Source: an uncultured Campylobacter sp. (GTDB lineage Bacteria > Campylobacterota > Campylobacteria > Campylobacterales > Campylobacteraceae). Taken from it: a DNA stretch of 64,000 nt. The position numbers were made by a program, and so were the translations under genes. The stretch covers positions 77,212-141,211 of the forward strand of contig NZ_CALGPY010000007.1 in NCBI RefSeq assembly GCF_937959485.1. Direction: 5' to 3'. The notes under the pieces were generated by a model. It did no database searches, had not been told where the DNA came from, and saw only the letters and a program-made list of their open reading frames with translations. Numbering within the stretch: the first letter of the stretch is position 1; every line of letters starts with the position of its first letter. This document shows, in pieces, positions 28,001-37,463 of this stretch.

Positions 28001-31000
28001 AGGCTACGCGGGCGATATTTCAAATTTAAACTCACACGGGCAGATAAACTCTGGTAACGCTCCTACTCTTATAAAGGAAGCTTTTTCTAAAATAGATTAC
28101 TCCCTAATAGGCAAGGGGCTCCTTAATCCTAACGCTTTAAATCTCAATAAAAACGATCTTGCGCCTAGCCTTAATAACGAAGCGGATATGCAAGATATCA
28201 TTAGACCTAGCTATATAAACAATCTCTTTTCGCCTATAAGCAGTAAATTTTATAATACCTTCTACGTTTATAGCGAGCTGATACCGGATTTTTCATACAT
28301 GCACAATAAGCTAAGCTTGCTTTATGATAAAAAAAGGACGTCCTTGAACTCTTCAGAGGAGGAAGATGACGGTACCTTACTTAGCTCCGCACCCTCTTTA
28401 ATATACGCAGGAGGCAATATAAATTTAAGCGTAAATGGCGATCTTAGAAACGAAGGGATAATCTACGCGGGATCAAATATGAACCTAAAAGCCGGCAGCG
28501 TATCAAATTTAAACTCCGCCTCCATTATCGCCGCAAACGCCCTAAGCATATCGGCTAATAAGGATATAATAAACACATCCTCTTTGATACAAGGACGCAG
28601 CGTAAGCTTAAATGCGGGCAGAGATATAGTACATAAAACCCTAAGTAAAGAGATAAGCTTAAATAGAGCCTACGGCGATCAAAGCAGCACCTATATAGGC
28701 ACTATCTCAAATATAAAATCTATCGAAGGCGACGTAGCATTAAATGCAGCTCGTGATATAACCGTAACCGGAGCAAGCATAGACTCTGCTGCAAATTTAA
28801 TCCTAAACGCCGCAAAGGACGTAAATATAAATAGCGCGGAGGAGAAGCTAAGCTATAATTTTAAAAGCAAGGGCGGATACTATAAAGAGGATATCGTTAA
28901 GAATACAAGCTCCAAACTTAACTCCAAAGATAATATCTTAATAAAAGCAGGCGGTATAGCCATAAGCGGAGCGGATATTAATGCTCATAACGGAGATGCT
29001 TTGCTACAGGCAAAGAACTCCATAAATCTAAGTGGGGATATCGATAGCAACTACTACGAGAGCGAATTTAAAGAAAAGGGCTTTGCGTCTAAAAAAAGCA
29101 CTACTACTAAAGCTTTAAATCAAAGCGTAGTACCAACTAGCATAAGGGCTAAAAATATAATGCTTAGCTCGCAAGAAGCGGATATCAATATAGCGGGCTC
29201 TGCGTTAAAAGCTAAAGAAGCCATAGATATGCAGGCGGGAAACAATATAAATATATCGCCTCTAAGCTATAACTCCTTAAACTATAAAAATAGCTCCAAA
29301 TCCTCTTTGGGCGGATTGAAAGCTAGTATGGATATGCACTCGCTTTATAAACGAAATTTGCAAAGCTCCTCCCTATCGAGCGAAACGGGAGATATAAACT
29401 TAAGAGCAAAGAACGATCTAGGCCTAATATCTGCGGATATTTCAAGCGGACGCAATCTAAACTTAGGCGCGGGAAATTCCATAAATATCCTAGCGGCCAA
29501 GGAGTATAAAGAGGAGCTAAGCGCCCATAAAAGAAGGAGGTTCAATCCTATATCGGTTCTAAACTATCCCGTAACGATAGCGGCTTCCGTGGGAGCAATG
29601 GATAATATCGCATTAGAGGCCGGGATAGAAAAGATAGGCGGTAGTAACTTTACTGAGATATATAGATCGGATTATAATAGCAAGCAGGTAAAAGAAGGTA
29701 TATCTAAACTATCCGATATCAAAGCCGCGGGCGATATAGGCTTAAACTCTCCTACAGCTTTTATAACTTCAAATATGAAAGCGGGCGGAGATATAAATGT
29801 AGACGCTAAAAACCTAACGATATCCGCAGCCGCTAACGAATATAGCGAGCACAATGTAGCAAAAAGTTCCTCGCTATCCATTACCAAGGCAAGGGATGCA
29901 TTAAAGCAGATGAAGCCTAAGTCCATAGATGAATTTAAGAAGGACACTAGTATCAAAGTAAAGTTAGCCGATGCATCATACGATAAATCCAATACGAACT
30001 TATACGGTACCGAGACCGTCTCTTCTAATATGGAAGCTAAAAACATAACTCTTAGAGGGGATAATAGCCTAAGCGTTATAGGTTCAAGCTTAAAGGCCGA
30101 AGAGGATCTTAACTTAATATCCAAAGATGGAAATATAAATATAATAAATTCCACCGATACCGCAAGCTCCTCATCTAGCTCTAAGCATCTGGAAGGATCC
30201 CTATCTCTTACCGTACAAAACGAATACGCCCAGATTGCTCCTGCGGCTATCGCCTTGCAAGAAGCGATAAAACAGCTAAATCAGACCAAAAAGCAATATA
30301 AGGAGTATAAGGATCAGAAAAATGCTCTACAAGACAAACTCGTCGAGTTAAAGAACCGCTATAAGGCTAAAGAGGTAGGCATAGACTACTCCGATATCGA
30401 AGACCTACAAAACATAATAGAGGACGTAAAGGACGAGGAGAAATACTATCTATCAAATATCGCTCTGGCTACTGCCAACGTAGCCTCTAAAACCGCCGCC
30501 CTCATCTCCCAAGGAGCCGCCGCATCCTCTAGCTGGGTTACTTGGGGCTTTAGCGTAGGCGCCTCCGCAGAGCTTAGCGGAACCACTTCCAAAGATAGCT
30601 CTAAATCAAGTAACTCCGTAGCCTCTAATCTTAGCGGCAAGAATATTAAAATTTTAACTGATAGCAATAAAGATACCTCTATAAATATCAAAGGCTCAAA
30701 TTTATATGCTAATAATGATATATACCTAAACACCCATAATCTATTTATGGATGCTTCGCAAGATAGCTATGAGGCTAAACAAAGCTCTAAAACCATAAGC
30801 GGAAGAGTATCTGCTACTATGTATGGAGGCGGAGGAGGAAGCGCAGGGCTTGATTACTCTAAAAGCAATATGAAAGAGCAAAGCCTTAGCCACAATAATG
30901 CTAAAGTTTATGCAGGGCATAATATATATGCCTTAGCTAGTAACGACGCTTTAATAAAAGGAGCAAACCTTAGAGCGGATAACGCCTTAGCTTTAAAGGT

Positions 31001-33140
31001 AGGACATGATCTAAGCCTTCATAGCTTAAGGGATAGCTATAATTACGATAGCAAATCAAGTTCCATAGGGGCAGGCATAGGCATAAGCGGAACTAAAACA
31101 ACCTCCGATCCGGACAATCCCTATGACATAAGCAACAACATAGTAAGGTATAAGGATTCTAAGCTTTCAAGCATAAACGCCAACTACTCCAGATCCAAAT
31201 CAAGCACTACGGTAAAACAGACCGTGCTATCTAGTATAACTGCTAAAGAGCTAAACATAGAGGTAGGATCTAACACAGATCTAAAAGGTTCGTTAATAGC
31301 CGCAGGCTACTATGATGAGAATGGAAACTTCATAGATAACGGCAAGCTTAGATTAAAAACAGACAGCCTAACATTCTCAAATTTAAGTAACACTAGATAC
31401 GACAAATCAAATTCTTTAAGCATAGGGGCAAATTATGCTTTTAAAGATCCGCAACAGGGAAGCGAAAGCAAAGAGAACGATACCCAAGCTAAGGATAGCC
31501 AAAACGCTCAATCTAAAGAAAGCTCTACCGATCCTAAGTCTAAAATTTCATCGATTAACTACGCTAATAATAGAAACCTATCCTACTCTATGAGTAAGAG
31601 CTTAGCTACTATAGGCAGAGGAGAGCTTATAGTAGGAGATAAAGATATAAGCTCTTTAAGCAAAGATGAGCTTGCTTCTTTACAATCTGATCCTAACAAT
31701 AAAGCTCTATATAACTCAGACGATCTTACGAGATTAAACAGAGACAGCTCTAAGCTAAGCAAGGAGCTATACTCTACTAAGCTAAACTCTAACGTTGATG
31801 CAAGCGTGGATATGAGGCTCTTTAGCGAAGGGGGAAGGAATGAGATAAAGGATGAGCTTAATAGGGGTAGTGCGATAGACGAAGCGATAAATTTAATAGC
31901 CACTACCGAGAATGCGAAAGTCTCTAAAATATTTGATTATATCGGAGGCTTTACTAGCGGATACGATAAAGATAGTATGTCGCTTGCGGCAAATCTTGAC
32001 GTACTAAACGATCCTAGTGCCGATATATTTAAAAAGCAACGAGCCGCACAGGATATAGCAAATCAAATGGGGGTAAAGGTTAAATTTGCCAATCTAAATA
32101 GAGGAAGCGGAGGAAAATTTAACTCAGACGATCCGAATGCCGTATATATCAATACGAAGCACATTAGCAATGCGAAAGAATTTATGACATCTTTGCGACA
32201 CGAGCTTGTTCATCGCAGCGATAATAAACGAGGCTCTTTCATACCTAAAGATCCCGCGCAAAATCAATTCGCTACCAACTATGCCCTAGGCATGTTAAGT
32301 ATGTCGGAAAAGGCTTTAAGATTAAACGGTAGAAGCCTTAACGACTATTCGCCCAAAGTAAATCCTAACGATAAAACCGTAGTAGCCGATACCAGATACT
32401 TTTACTCGCTGGACCAGAGGAAGAGTGATGATGCTGCTGTGGCAGCTGTTCTGCCTATTATAGAGGCAGCCTCCGCTTCTATCTTTTTTATTAAGACTAG
32501 ACAGTTATCAAAAGATTTTGGAAATTGGTTAACAAATTGGTATGAAGGCGATCAATACAATGCTTACTGGAATTATCCTGGAAAATATCCTGACAATGGC
32601 GGCACTACAAAGGAACGATCAAACATAAATTATGATAGAATTCTAAACGATTTAGAAAATAAAAATATACAGGCAAGAAGCTGGGACAAAAATGATCATA
32701 TAAAAATATTCCCTAAAAATAGAGAAGAAAAACTACCATACACTCAAATGCCTCAATCGCCTATAAAACCAGAATTAACGATCGGCGGCGGAGTGCAGCT
32801 ACAAAAAGAGCGCGGAGGACGTCCTTACACTCAAGTACCTCAATCGCCTATAAAACCCGAATTAACGATCGGCGGCGGTATTCAGGGTAGAGAAACGGGA
32901 TTTGGGGAGAATATACGTTATGCAGACAATGCAAAAGATGCCAAAAGAGTTGGTAGTAACGCAGCGGCAAATGAGTTAGCAAAAACACGAGATTATGCAG
33001 ATGCGCATGCTCTAAAAGAAGCGAATTTAGATGGTCAATTTGATAAAATACCTTCACATTATGATATATATTATCATAAGGAAAGTAAAACTATATTTTT
33101 GAAGCATAAAACTACCGGGCGAATGATAGAAGCCCAGTAA
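25050..33140 (+). CDS. TpsA filamentous exoprotein / CdiA-like toxin delivery protein
   Basis: The 2696-residue protein starts with a long signal region (basic, then LAALLLIGLLAPCFS). The TPS secretion domain (about 65-310) carries NQV and NPSGINVNGATI, the NPNGI-type motif recognised by the TpsB partner. A long beta-helix follows, made of repeats such as INLSGDIDS and NLILNAAKDVNINS. Residues about 1814-2268 are shared with the 33648 gene. The tip contains a zinc-peptidase-like HELVH (2384-2388), a hydrophobic stretch near 2470, two copies of PYTQxPQSPIKPELTIGGG and a final domain with SHYDIYYHKESKTIFLKHK, resembling short polymorphic-toxin endings. The activity of the tip is unknown. GGAGG precedes ATG 25050. 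Known relatives mediate adhesion or contact-dependent killing. Confidence 0.88.
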   Translation: MQILCLSSIFNGARRLSAPTDTKEYFGVFTQAKKRLAALLLIGLLAPCFSYCEIIPDNSAPVNHRASVSQTPNAPATQIDIASPNDKGISINEYSKLNTPKEGTVFNNSQGGAISKTAGYIPPNPRLNRGEAKLIINQVNSPLPSNLQGNIEIAGRKADLIIANPSGINVNGATIINSSSTTLSTAKPTYENGHLKSLNISKDGSINIGANGLNDNGDYLNVISNSLKLEGKIYANEINVVATDGKVSLKNTNSGLRQDNLKIEQEGGSHPKGVSIDSSALGGMYAGKINIISTKDGAGINNKGAILADSSLKIDANGDLINEGKLGSNGQAQISSKTISNQKGSKISASNLDIKAPSVENRGNIQANTLKLKADRLDNIKGTISSSSALKIEAKSLSNKDRAVIGAAKSERLKELSLDESRDSFKTGAIPPSKNELSIISADHISNIGGAILSNESYLDIKESLLNDNSLMVLRALDSEIPNFYNLSGSTFIVQEGLSLRGNNLRNESSKIISLGGALLGYDSIDNSKGSILSGGNLIINKGALNNEEGLISSKGDLALNLDSLSALGKLSSDGSLYLGLKDDLSYNGGIYASGDIYLNLQGNFIALQRLISNKDLIINAKGIKNESIIAALGNLALKAKEQILNLGSLIARGKLITNSESLINKKALVYAQDGIALNAKNILNQDASNILSGGDIVINTSFLSNEALSNIISQRNLNIFNERGGEGKADEITNASSLIYARGTLNIGAKKLNNRSVNEPVKRVQSTGYNIDFTCNGDGWGCSGVAIPLKVNAAEIKERILKQNPNISQDELNAKIMEELSKQDMNLYVLSLYKNTRLPGEDTRLYDAITLSLKDNLFGIRRSKPHKKERLRQISYSINKEYITEDSLSKFMGSNIISAGDSNLNIDELNNDKSVIYAYNDLSLNVKSLNNRSLSLNHSITSQAEYRWKHKSHGGKGGYSDQKNIYYSQPAIASIIGAKKDIKGYAGDISNLNSHGQINSGNAPTLIKEAFSKIDYSLIGKGLLNPNALNLNKNDLAPSLNNEADMQDIIRPSYINNLFSPISSKFYNTFYVYSELIPDFSYMHNKLSLLYDKKRTSLNSSEEEDDGTLLSSAPSLIYAGGNINLSVNGDLRNEGIIYAGSNMNLKAGSVSNLNSASIIAANALSISANKDIINTSSLIQGRSVSLNAGRDIVHKTLSKEISLNRAYGDQSSTYIGTISNIKSIEGDVALNAARDITVTGASIDSAANLILNAAKDVNINSAEEKLSYNFKSKGGYYKEDIVKNTSSKLNSKDNILIKAGGIAISGADINAHNGDALLQAKNSINLSGDIDSNYYESEFKEKGFASKKSTTTKALNQSVVPTSIRAKNIMLSSQEADINIAGSALKAKEAIDMQAGNNINISPLSYNSLNYKNSSKSSLGGLKASMDMHSLYKRNLQSSSLSSETGDINLRAKNDLGLISADISSGRNLNLGAGNSINILAAKEYKEELSAHKRRRFNPISVLNYPVTIAASVGAMDNIALEAGIEKIGGSNFTEIYRSDYNSKQVKEGISKLSDIKAAGDIGLNSPTAFITSNMKAGGDINVDAKNLTISAAANEYSEHNVAKSSSLSITKARDALKQMKPKSIDEFKKDTSIKVKLADASYDKSNTNLYGTETVSSNMEAKNITLRGDNSLSVIGSSLKAEEDLNLISKDGNINIINSTDTASSSSSSKHLEGSLSLTVQNEYAQIAPAAIALQEAIKQLNQTKKQYKEYKDQKNALQDKLVELKNRYKAKEVGIDYSDIEDLQNIIEDVKDEEKYYLSNIALATANVASKTAALISQGAAASSSWVTWGFSVGASAELSGTTSKDSSKSSNSVASNLSGKNIKILTDSNKDTSINIKGSNLYANNDIYLNTHNLFMDASQDSYEAKQSSKTISGRVSATMYGGGGGSAGLDYSKSNMKEQSLSHNNAKVYAGHNIYALASNDALIKGANLRADNALALKVGHDLSLHSLRDSYNYDSKSSSIGAGIGISGTKTTSDPDNPYDISNNIVRYKDSKLSSINANYSRSKSSTTVKQTVLSSITAKELNIEVGSNTDLKGSLIAAGYYDENGNFIDNGKLRLKTDSLTFSNLSNTRYDKSNSLSIGANYAFKDPQQGSESKENDTQAKDSQNAQSKESSTDPKSKISSINYANNRNLSYSMSKSLATIGRGELIVGDKDISSLSKDELASLQSDPNNKALYNSDDLTRLNRDSSKLSKELYSTKLNSNVDASVDMRLFSEGGRNEIKDELNRGSAIDEAINLIATTENAKVSKIFDYIGGFTSGYDKDSMSLAANLDVLNDPSADIFKKQRAAQDIANQMGVKVKFANLNRGSGGKFNSDDPNAVYINTKHISNAKEFMTSLRHELVHRSDNKRGSFIPKDPAQNQFATNYALGMLSMSEKALRLNGRSLNDYSPKVNPNDKTVVADTRYFYSLDQRKSDDAAVAAVLPIIEAASASIFFIKTRQLSKDFGNWLTNWYEGDQYNAYWNYPGKYPDNGGTTKERSNINYDRILNDLENKNIQARSWDKNDHIKIFPKNREEKLPYTQMPQSPIKPELTIGGGVQLQKERGGRPYTQVPQSPIKPELTIGGGIQGRETGFGENIRYADNAKDAKRVGSNAAANELAKTRDYADAHALKEANLDGQFDKIPSHYDIYYHKESKTIFLKHKTTGRMIEAQ
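30491..31853 (+). repeat. 1.36-kb direct repeat, copy 1 (within tpsA)
   Basis: This stretch matches 33695-35057 base for base with a constant offset of 3204 and no gaps. A few substitutions cluster at both ends, and about 1 kb in the middle is essentially identical. It encodes ALISQGAAASSSWVTWGF through to RLFSEGGRNEI. High identity over this length indicates recent duplication or ongoing gene conversion. Confidence 0.95.
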
Positions 33141-33165
33141 ATTTGTAAATTTATGAGGAGCATAA

Positions 33166-33585
33166 ATGACTACTATGTATGTTGCTTTTTATTTATCGTC
33201 GGATAAATATAACTTTGATTTTTCGGACTTGATCCTAGATGAGAAGACCAATGAATATAAAATTAGTTATATAAAAAAATATAAAATCGGCGACATAGAT
33301 GAAAGGCGCGGCAAGGTTAGAAATAGCTGTAGATGGCTATGCTATACTGCCAAGAAAGAGTGCGTATTTACAAGCGATGCCTTAAAAGATTTGTATGAAA
33401 TTTTAAAAACGAACTTCGATGATATCAAAAAGAGGGTATCGGAATTAAATTTAGACGCCAATATCGATATAGTGATAGATATGACAGAAAAGGACGATAT
33501 ATATTCCATCGACTTTAGTAAAGAAATGATAAAAATGTGCGCCGAACTAAATGCCGATGTCTGCGTAGACGGGATATATTATTAA
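33166..33585 (+). CDS. Candidate immunity protein for the TpsA toxin tip (DUF4279-like)
   Basis: The 139-residue acidic cytosolic protein begins 25 bases after the tpsA stop, with ATGAGGAG upstream. It has an AFYLSSDKYNFDFSDLIL start, a central KYKIGDIDERRGKVRNSCRW, and a helical C-terminal half. The start-strand / KxGD...RR...W arrangement resembles DUF4279 proteins, which are often found as putative immunity partners; that resemblance is tentative. Its position directly after a polymorphic toxin tip and its low G+C fit an immunity role. Confidence 0.6.
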   Translation: MTTMYVAFYLSSDKYNFDFSDLILDEKTNEYKISYIKKYKIGDIDERRGKVRNSCRWLCYTAKKECVFTSDALKDLYEILKTNFDDIKKRVSELNLDANIDIVIDMTEKDDIYSIDFSKEMIKMCAELNADVCVDGIYY

Positions 33586-33647
33586 TTTGTGTGGGGAGAG
33601 AGACGGCGTAGAAAATAAATTTCTAATACCCTGCTCAAAAGGTAAAA

Positions 33648-36600
33648 ATGAATAAATTTATAAAGCAGCTTTCTTTCTTTACCCTTGCTCTTTTAACCGC
33701 CGCCCTCATCTCCCAAGGATCTGCCGCATCCTCTAGCTGGGTTACCTGGGGCTTTAGCGTCGGCGCCTCCGCAGAGCTTAGCGGAACCGCTTCTAAAGAT
33801 AGCTCTAAATCAAGCAACTCCGTAGCCTCTAATCTTAGCGGCAAGAATATTAAAATTTTAACCGATAGCAATAAAGATACCGCTATAAATATCAAAGGCT
33901 CAAATTTATATGCTAATAATGATATACACCTAAGCACTCATAATCTATTTATCGATGCTTCGCAAGATAGCTATGAAGCTAAGCAAAACTCTAAAACCGT
34001 AAGCGGAAGAGTATCTGCTACTATGTATGGAGGCGGAGGAGGAAGCGCAGGGCTTGATTACTCTAAAAGCAATATGAAAGAGCAAAGCCTTAGCCACAAT
34101 AATGCTAAAGTTTATGCAGGGCATAATATATATGCCTTAGCTAGTAACGACGCTTTAATAAAAGGAGCAAACCTTAGAGCGGATAACGCCTTAGCTTTAA
34201 AGGTAGGACATGATCTAAGCCTTCATAGCTTAAGGGATAGCTATAATTACGATAGCAAATCAAGTTCCATAGGGGCAGGCATAGGCATAAGCGGAACTAA
34301 AACAACCTCCGATCCGGACAATCCCTATGACATAAGCAACAACATAGTAAGGTATAAGGATTCTAAGCTTTCAAGCATAAACGCCAACTACTCCAGATCC
34401 AAATCAAGCACTACGGTAAAACAGACCGTGCTATCTAGTATAACTGCTAAAGAGCTAAACATAGAGGTAGGATCTAACACAGATCTAAAAGGTTCGTTAA
34501 TAGCCGCAGGCTACTATGATGAGAATGGAAACTTCATAGATAACGGCAAGCTTAGATTAAAAACAGACAGCCTAACATTCTCAAATTTAAGTAACACTAG
34601 ATACGACAAATCAAATTCTTTAAGCATAGGGGCAAATTATGCTTTTAAAGATCCGCAACAGGGAAGCGAAAGCAAAGAGAACGATACCCAAGCTAAGGAT
34701 AGCCAAAACGCTCAATCTAAAGAAAGCTCTACCGATCCTAAGTCTAAAATTTCATCGATTAACTACGCTAATAATAGAAACCTATCCTACTCTATGAGTA
34801 AGAGCTTAGCTACTATAGGCAGAGGAGAGCTTATAGTAGGAGATAAAGATATAAGCTCTTTAAGCAAAGATGAGCTTGCTTCTTTACAATCTGATCCTAA
34901 CAATAAAGCTCTATATAACTCAGACGATCTTACTAGATTAAACAGAGATAGCTCCAAACTAAGCAAAGAGCTATACTCTACCAAGCTAAGCTCTAACGTC
35001 GATGCAAGCGTGGATATGAGGTTGTTTAGCGAAGGGGGAAGGGAAGAGATAAAAAGGGATTATGAAGACGCCTCTACCATATACGATGCCATATACCAAA
35101 TAGCAACTACCGATAGAGTTAGTATTAAAGACTTTTTCAGTGAAAACGGCAAAGGCTTTATGACGATAAACGCAGTAAGGCAAGAGCTAGCAAACAATCC
35201 CGAGCTAAGAGGGATGCTACAAAGCGATGAGCTTTCTGATCAAGAAAAACAAGCCATAACGCAAAACATCACAAGACAGGTAATGCTAAATTTAGGCTAC
35301 ATCCCTAATCAAACAAAGACCATCTATACCGATGAGACCGGTAGAGACGGTAAGCAGATAATGGGCTTTTACTCCTTGCAGACCGGGCGCAGCTATATCA
35401 ATATAAAAAACAATGAAAGCACAAAGGATCTAGTCGCTACCTCCGCTACAGAAAGCCAAAGAGCTATGGATCATCAAAGAGGCATAGACTTCCTCCAAAA
35501 CGAAGACGACCATTCTACTTATTCAAGAAATTTCGGAAACGCAGTCGCTAGATACTACGGATATGCTATTAGCTCATACGGCAGTGGCTATGGCTCAGCT
35601 AAGATAAATAATAGGGGTAGCATTAATCAAAACTACTACGCAAGCAACAATAAAGAATTCTCTAGACTAGATAAACAGAAGGGAGCAAATAGGCAGTTAC
35701 ATCAGGAAGAGGTGGAGTGGCTAAACGATAAGCAAAAAATAGCTAAATTTAAAGACTACATTCAAAAGGCTACCTCTAAGAGATATACGGACGATGAAGC
35801 AAAAAAGATACTGGCTAAAGGGGGAATATCTTTAAGCGATGAATCTTTTAACGAAGCCTACAAAGAAAGCTTAAGCGATGATGAGCTAGCGGATATAGGC
35901 TTGGCTAAGGAGTATATCAAACAAAGCGACTTCTATAATAAAGACCTAGACGGAACAAATGCCTTTAATCCTACTGCTTCTCAGTATGCGGAGAGGTATA
36001 TGTATCTAAATGGCTTCATTAATAATCAAAATTTCTACATTGATAATCTAAAAGTAGATAAGCCTTTTCTAGATGATATAGCCGGTTTCGGGAAAGGCTT
36101 TATTTCTGGAGGATGGAATTTTATTTCTAATTCGGTTGAAGGAGCATATGATACTGCTAAAGGAGCATATAATAAGATAGCTACAGAAGGTATATACAAT
36201 TTAGCCGTTGAAGGAAAGCGCAAACTAGCTAGTATCGATCCGATAGAAGTGGCAAAGGGCGCAGCAAACTATATGTCGGATACCTTTGACTCGGCGCAAA
36301 TCGGCTTTTATAAGGGCAATTTAGATATGGTGCTGGCAGACTATGAAGCCGTAACCAAAAGGGATACCGAGGCCGCAGCTTCACTACTCCCTGTCTCTAA
36401 AGGTGCAAAGGCAGCAGAGGGCTTAAAAAATATCGAGAAGGTGATTCCTGACGGTAAGACTATGGGAAATGCCAAGTTAGCAAAAGCCCAGGGTGGAGAT
36501 ATTGGTGGAGCCGCAATAAAAGGGACACCCGAAAACAAGATTGCTAAGCCTGCGCTATCTAAAGAGCAGGTAAAGAGAGTATTTGTAGATAGTAAAAGTG

Positions 36601-37046
36601 CAAATTCTGATCTAGCTACTTTAGTGAATAACATAAAAGCGGATTATATAGTTACATCAAAAGGGATTACATTTAGCGTCAAAGATCTTAAAAATCTATT
36701 AGCTTTACAAGGAACATCAAAAAATGTAGGAAAGTGGGAAGGTCTAACAGGCGCATCATTTGAAGAGATATTCTCAAGAGCGCCGAAAGACTGGAAAGTA
36801 GTACTACAAAATGACGGTAATGGAATAAAATTTGTGGAAATTGTAGATGGAAAAAAGATAGACAGGGTCAGAATACATGCACCGGAAAATAATCCAGATT
36901 TACCAAGCACTGCAAATACCAATAATGGATGGGTTTTAAGAATTCATGCTAGTAGGAAAAAGTATTTTGATGATTCCGGTAAAATATTAGGACGTAATAC
37001 TGATGAAACCCATATCCCAATAAAAGGAAACCCAAATGCAAATTGA
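33648..37046 (+). CDS. Second CdiA/TpsA-type toxin module with its own signal peptide and no TPS domain
   Basis: The 1132-residue frame begins MNKFIKQLSFFTLALL and at residue 17 joins the tpsA repeat (TAALISQGSAASSSW). The join makes a plausible signal peptide out of repeat sequence. Residues about 17-470 copy TpsA 1814-2268; from about 475 the tip differs. In it, the TpsA HELVH position is replaced by TSATESQRAMDHQRG, followed by Tyr/Ser-rich and Lys-rich helical regions. A glycine-poor amphipathic stretch follows near 790-870, and then a C-terminal domain with WEGLTGASFEEIF, WKVVLQNDG and a final NNGWVLRIHASRKKYFDD with ETHIP. The latter looks like a nuclease-type polymorphic toxin but is not identified. 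AAAAGG precedes the ATG. The stop overlaps the first immunity candidate by 11 bases. Confidence 0.8.
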   Translation: MNKFIKQLSFFTLALLTAALISQGSAASSSWVTWGFSVGASAELSGTASKDSSKSSNSVASNLSGKNIKILTDSNKDTAINIKGSNLYANNDIHLSTHNLFIDASQDSYEAKQNSKTVSGRVSATMYGGGGGSAGLDYSKSNMKEQSLSHNNAKVYAGHNIYALASNDALIKGANLRADNALALKVGHDLSLHSLRDSYNYDSKSSSIGAGIGISGTKTTSDPDNPYDISNNIVRYKDSKLSSINANYSRSKSSTTVKQTVLSSITAKELNIEVGSNTDLKGSLIAAGYYDENGNFIDNGKLRLKTDSLTFSNLSNTRYDKSNSLSIGANYAFKDPQQGSESKENDTQAKDSQNAQSKESSTDPKSKISSINYANNRNLSYSMSKSLATIGRGELIVGDKDISSLSKDELASLQSDPNNKALYNSDDLTRLNRDSSKLSKELYSTKLSSNVDASVDMRLFSEGGREEIKRDYEDASTIYDAIYQIATTDRVSIKDFFSENGKGFMTINAVRQELANNPELRGMLQSDELSDQEKQAITQNITRQVMLNLGYIPNQTKTIYTDETGRDGKQIMGFYSLQTGRSYINIKNNESTKDLVATSATESQRAMDHQRGIDFLQNEDDHSTYSRNFGNAVARYYGYAISSYGSGYGSAKINNRGSINQNYYASNNKEFSRLDKQKGANRQLHQEEVEWLNDKQKIAKFKDYIQKATSKRYTDDEAKKILAKGGISLSDESFNEAYKESLSDDELADIGLAKEYIKQSDFYNKDLDGTNAFNPTASQYAERYMYLNGFINNQNFYIDNLKVDKPFLDDIAGFGKGFISGGWNFISNSVEGAYDTAKGAYNKIATEGIYNLAVEGKRKLASIDPIEVAKGAANYMSDTFDSAQIGFYKGNLDMVLADYEAVTKRDTEAAASLLPVSKGAKAAEGLKNIEKVIPDGKTMGNAKLAKAQGGDIGGAAIKGTPENKIAKPALSKEQVKRVFVDSKSANSDLATLVNNIKADYIVTSKGITFSVKDLKNLLALQGTSKNVGKWEGLTGASFEEIFSRAPKDWKVVLQNDGNGIKFVEIVDGKKIDRVRIHAPENNPDLPSTANTNNGWVLRIHASRKKYFDDSGKILGRNTDETHIPIKGNPNAN
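33695..35057 (+). repeat. 1.36-kb direct repeat, copy 2 (within the second toxin module)
   Basis: This is the partner of 30491-31853, in the same orientation. Recombination between the copies would remove about 3.2 kb. It would replace the TpsA tip and the 33166 immunity gene with the second module's tip, while keeping the TPS secretion domain. Confidence 0.95.
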
Positions 37047-37428
37047 CGGAAAAGAGATATTTGAGAAAGGCGGTCTTATGTTTTATTTAAGCCTAATGGC
37101 TTCTTTTGAATACCAGGATAAATATATCGCTCATCCTACGGCTAAATATTATGAAAGTCCATCTGAAATGGCAGATCTTTTATATACCGAATGCGAAAAT
37201 GCTTTATTGGAGCGGTTTGAATTTTGTTTCCTGCCATACGAGAGAGATGCACTAAAAGAACTTATGGAGCTTATGAATAAATATCTTAAAGACGGCAGCT
37301 TGCTGGAAGGCATAGGCGAATATCTAGTCTATCATAATAAATCCTGGATAGAGGTCAGAGAGCTAGCTCTAAAAACAATCCATATTTTTGGCTACGAGCT
37401 TGACGACTTTGACTACGACCCTGATTGA
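37036..37428 (+). CDS. Candidate immunity protein, tandem copy 1
   Basis: The 130-residue acidic protein overlaps the toxin stop by 11 bases (ATG 37036, AAAAGGAAA upstream inside the toxin codons), so it is translationally coupled. Sequence landmarks are MQIDGKEIFEKGGLMFYL, FEFCFLPYERDALKEL, LVYHNKSWIEVRELALKT and an Asp-rich end. It is mostly helical with no membrane segment. I know no named family for it. Two more copies follow. Confidence 0.75.
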   Translation: MQIDGKEIFEKGGLMFYLSLMASFEYQDKYIAHPTAKYYESPSEMADLLYTECENALLERFEFCFLPYERDALKELMELMNKYLKDGSLLEGIGEYLVYHNKSWIEVRELALKTIHIFGYELDDFDYDPD

Positions 37429-37463
37429 GGTCGAAATCCACATCCCAATAAAAGGAAACCCAA

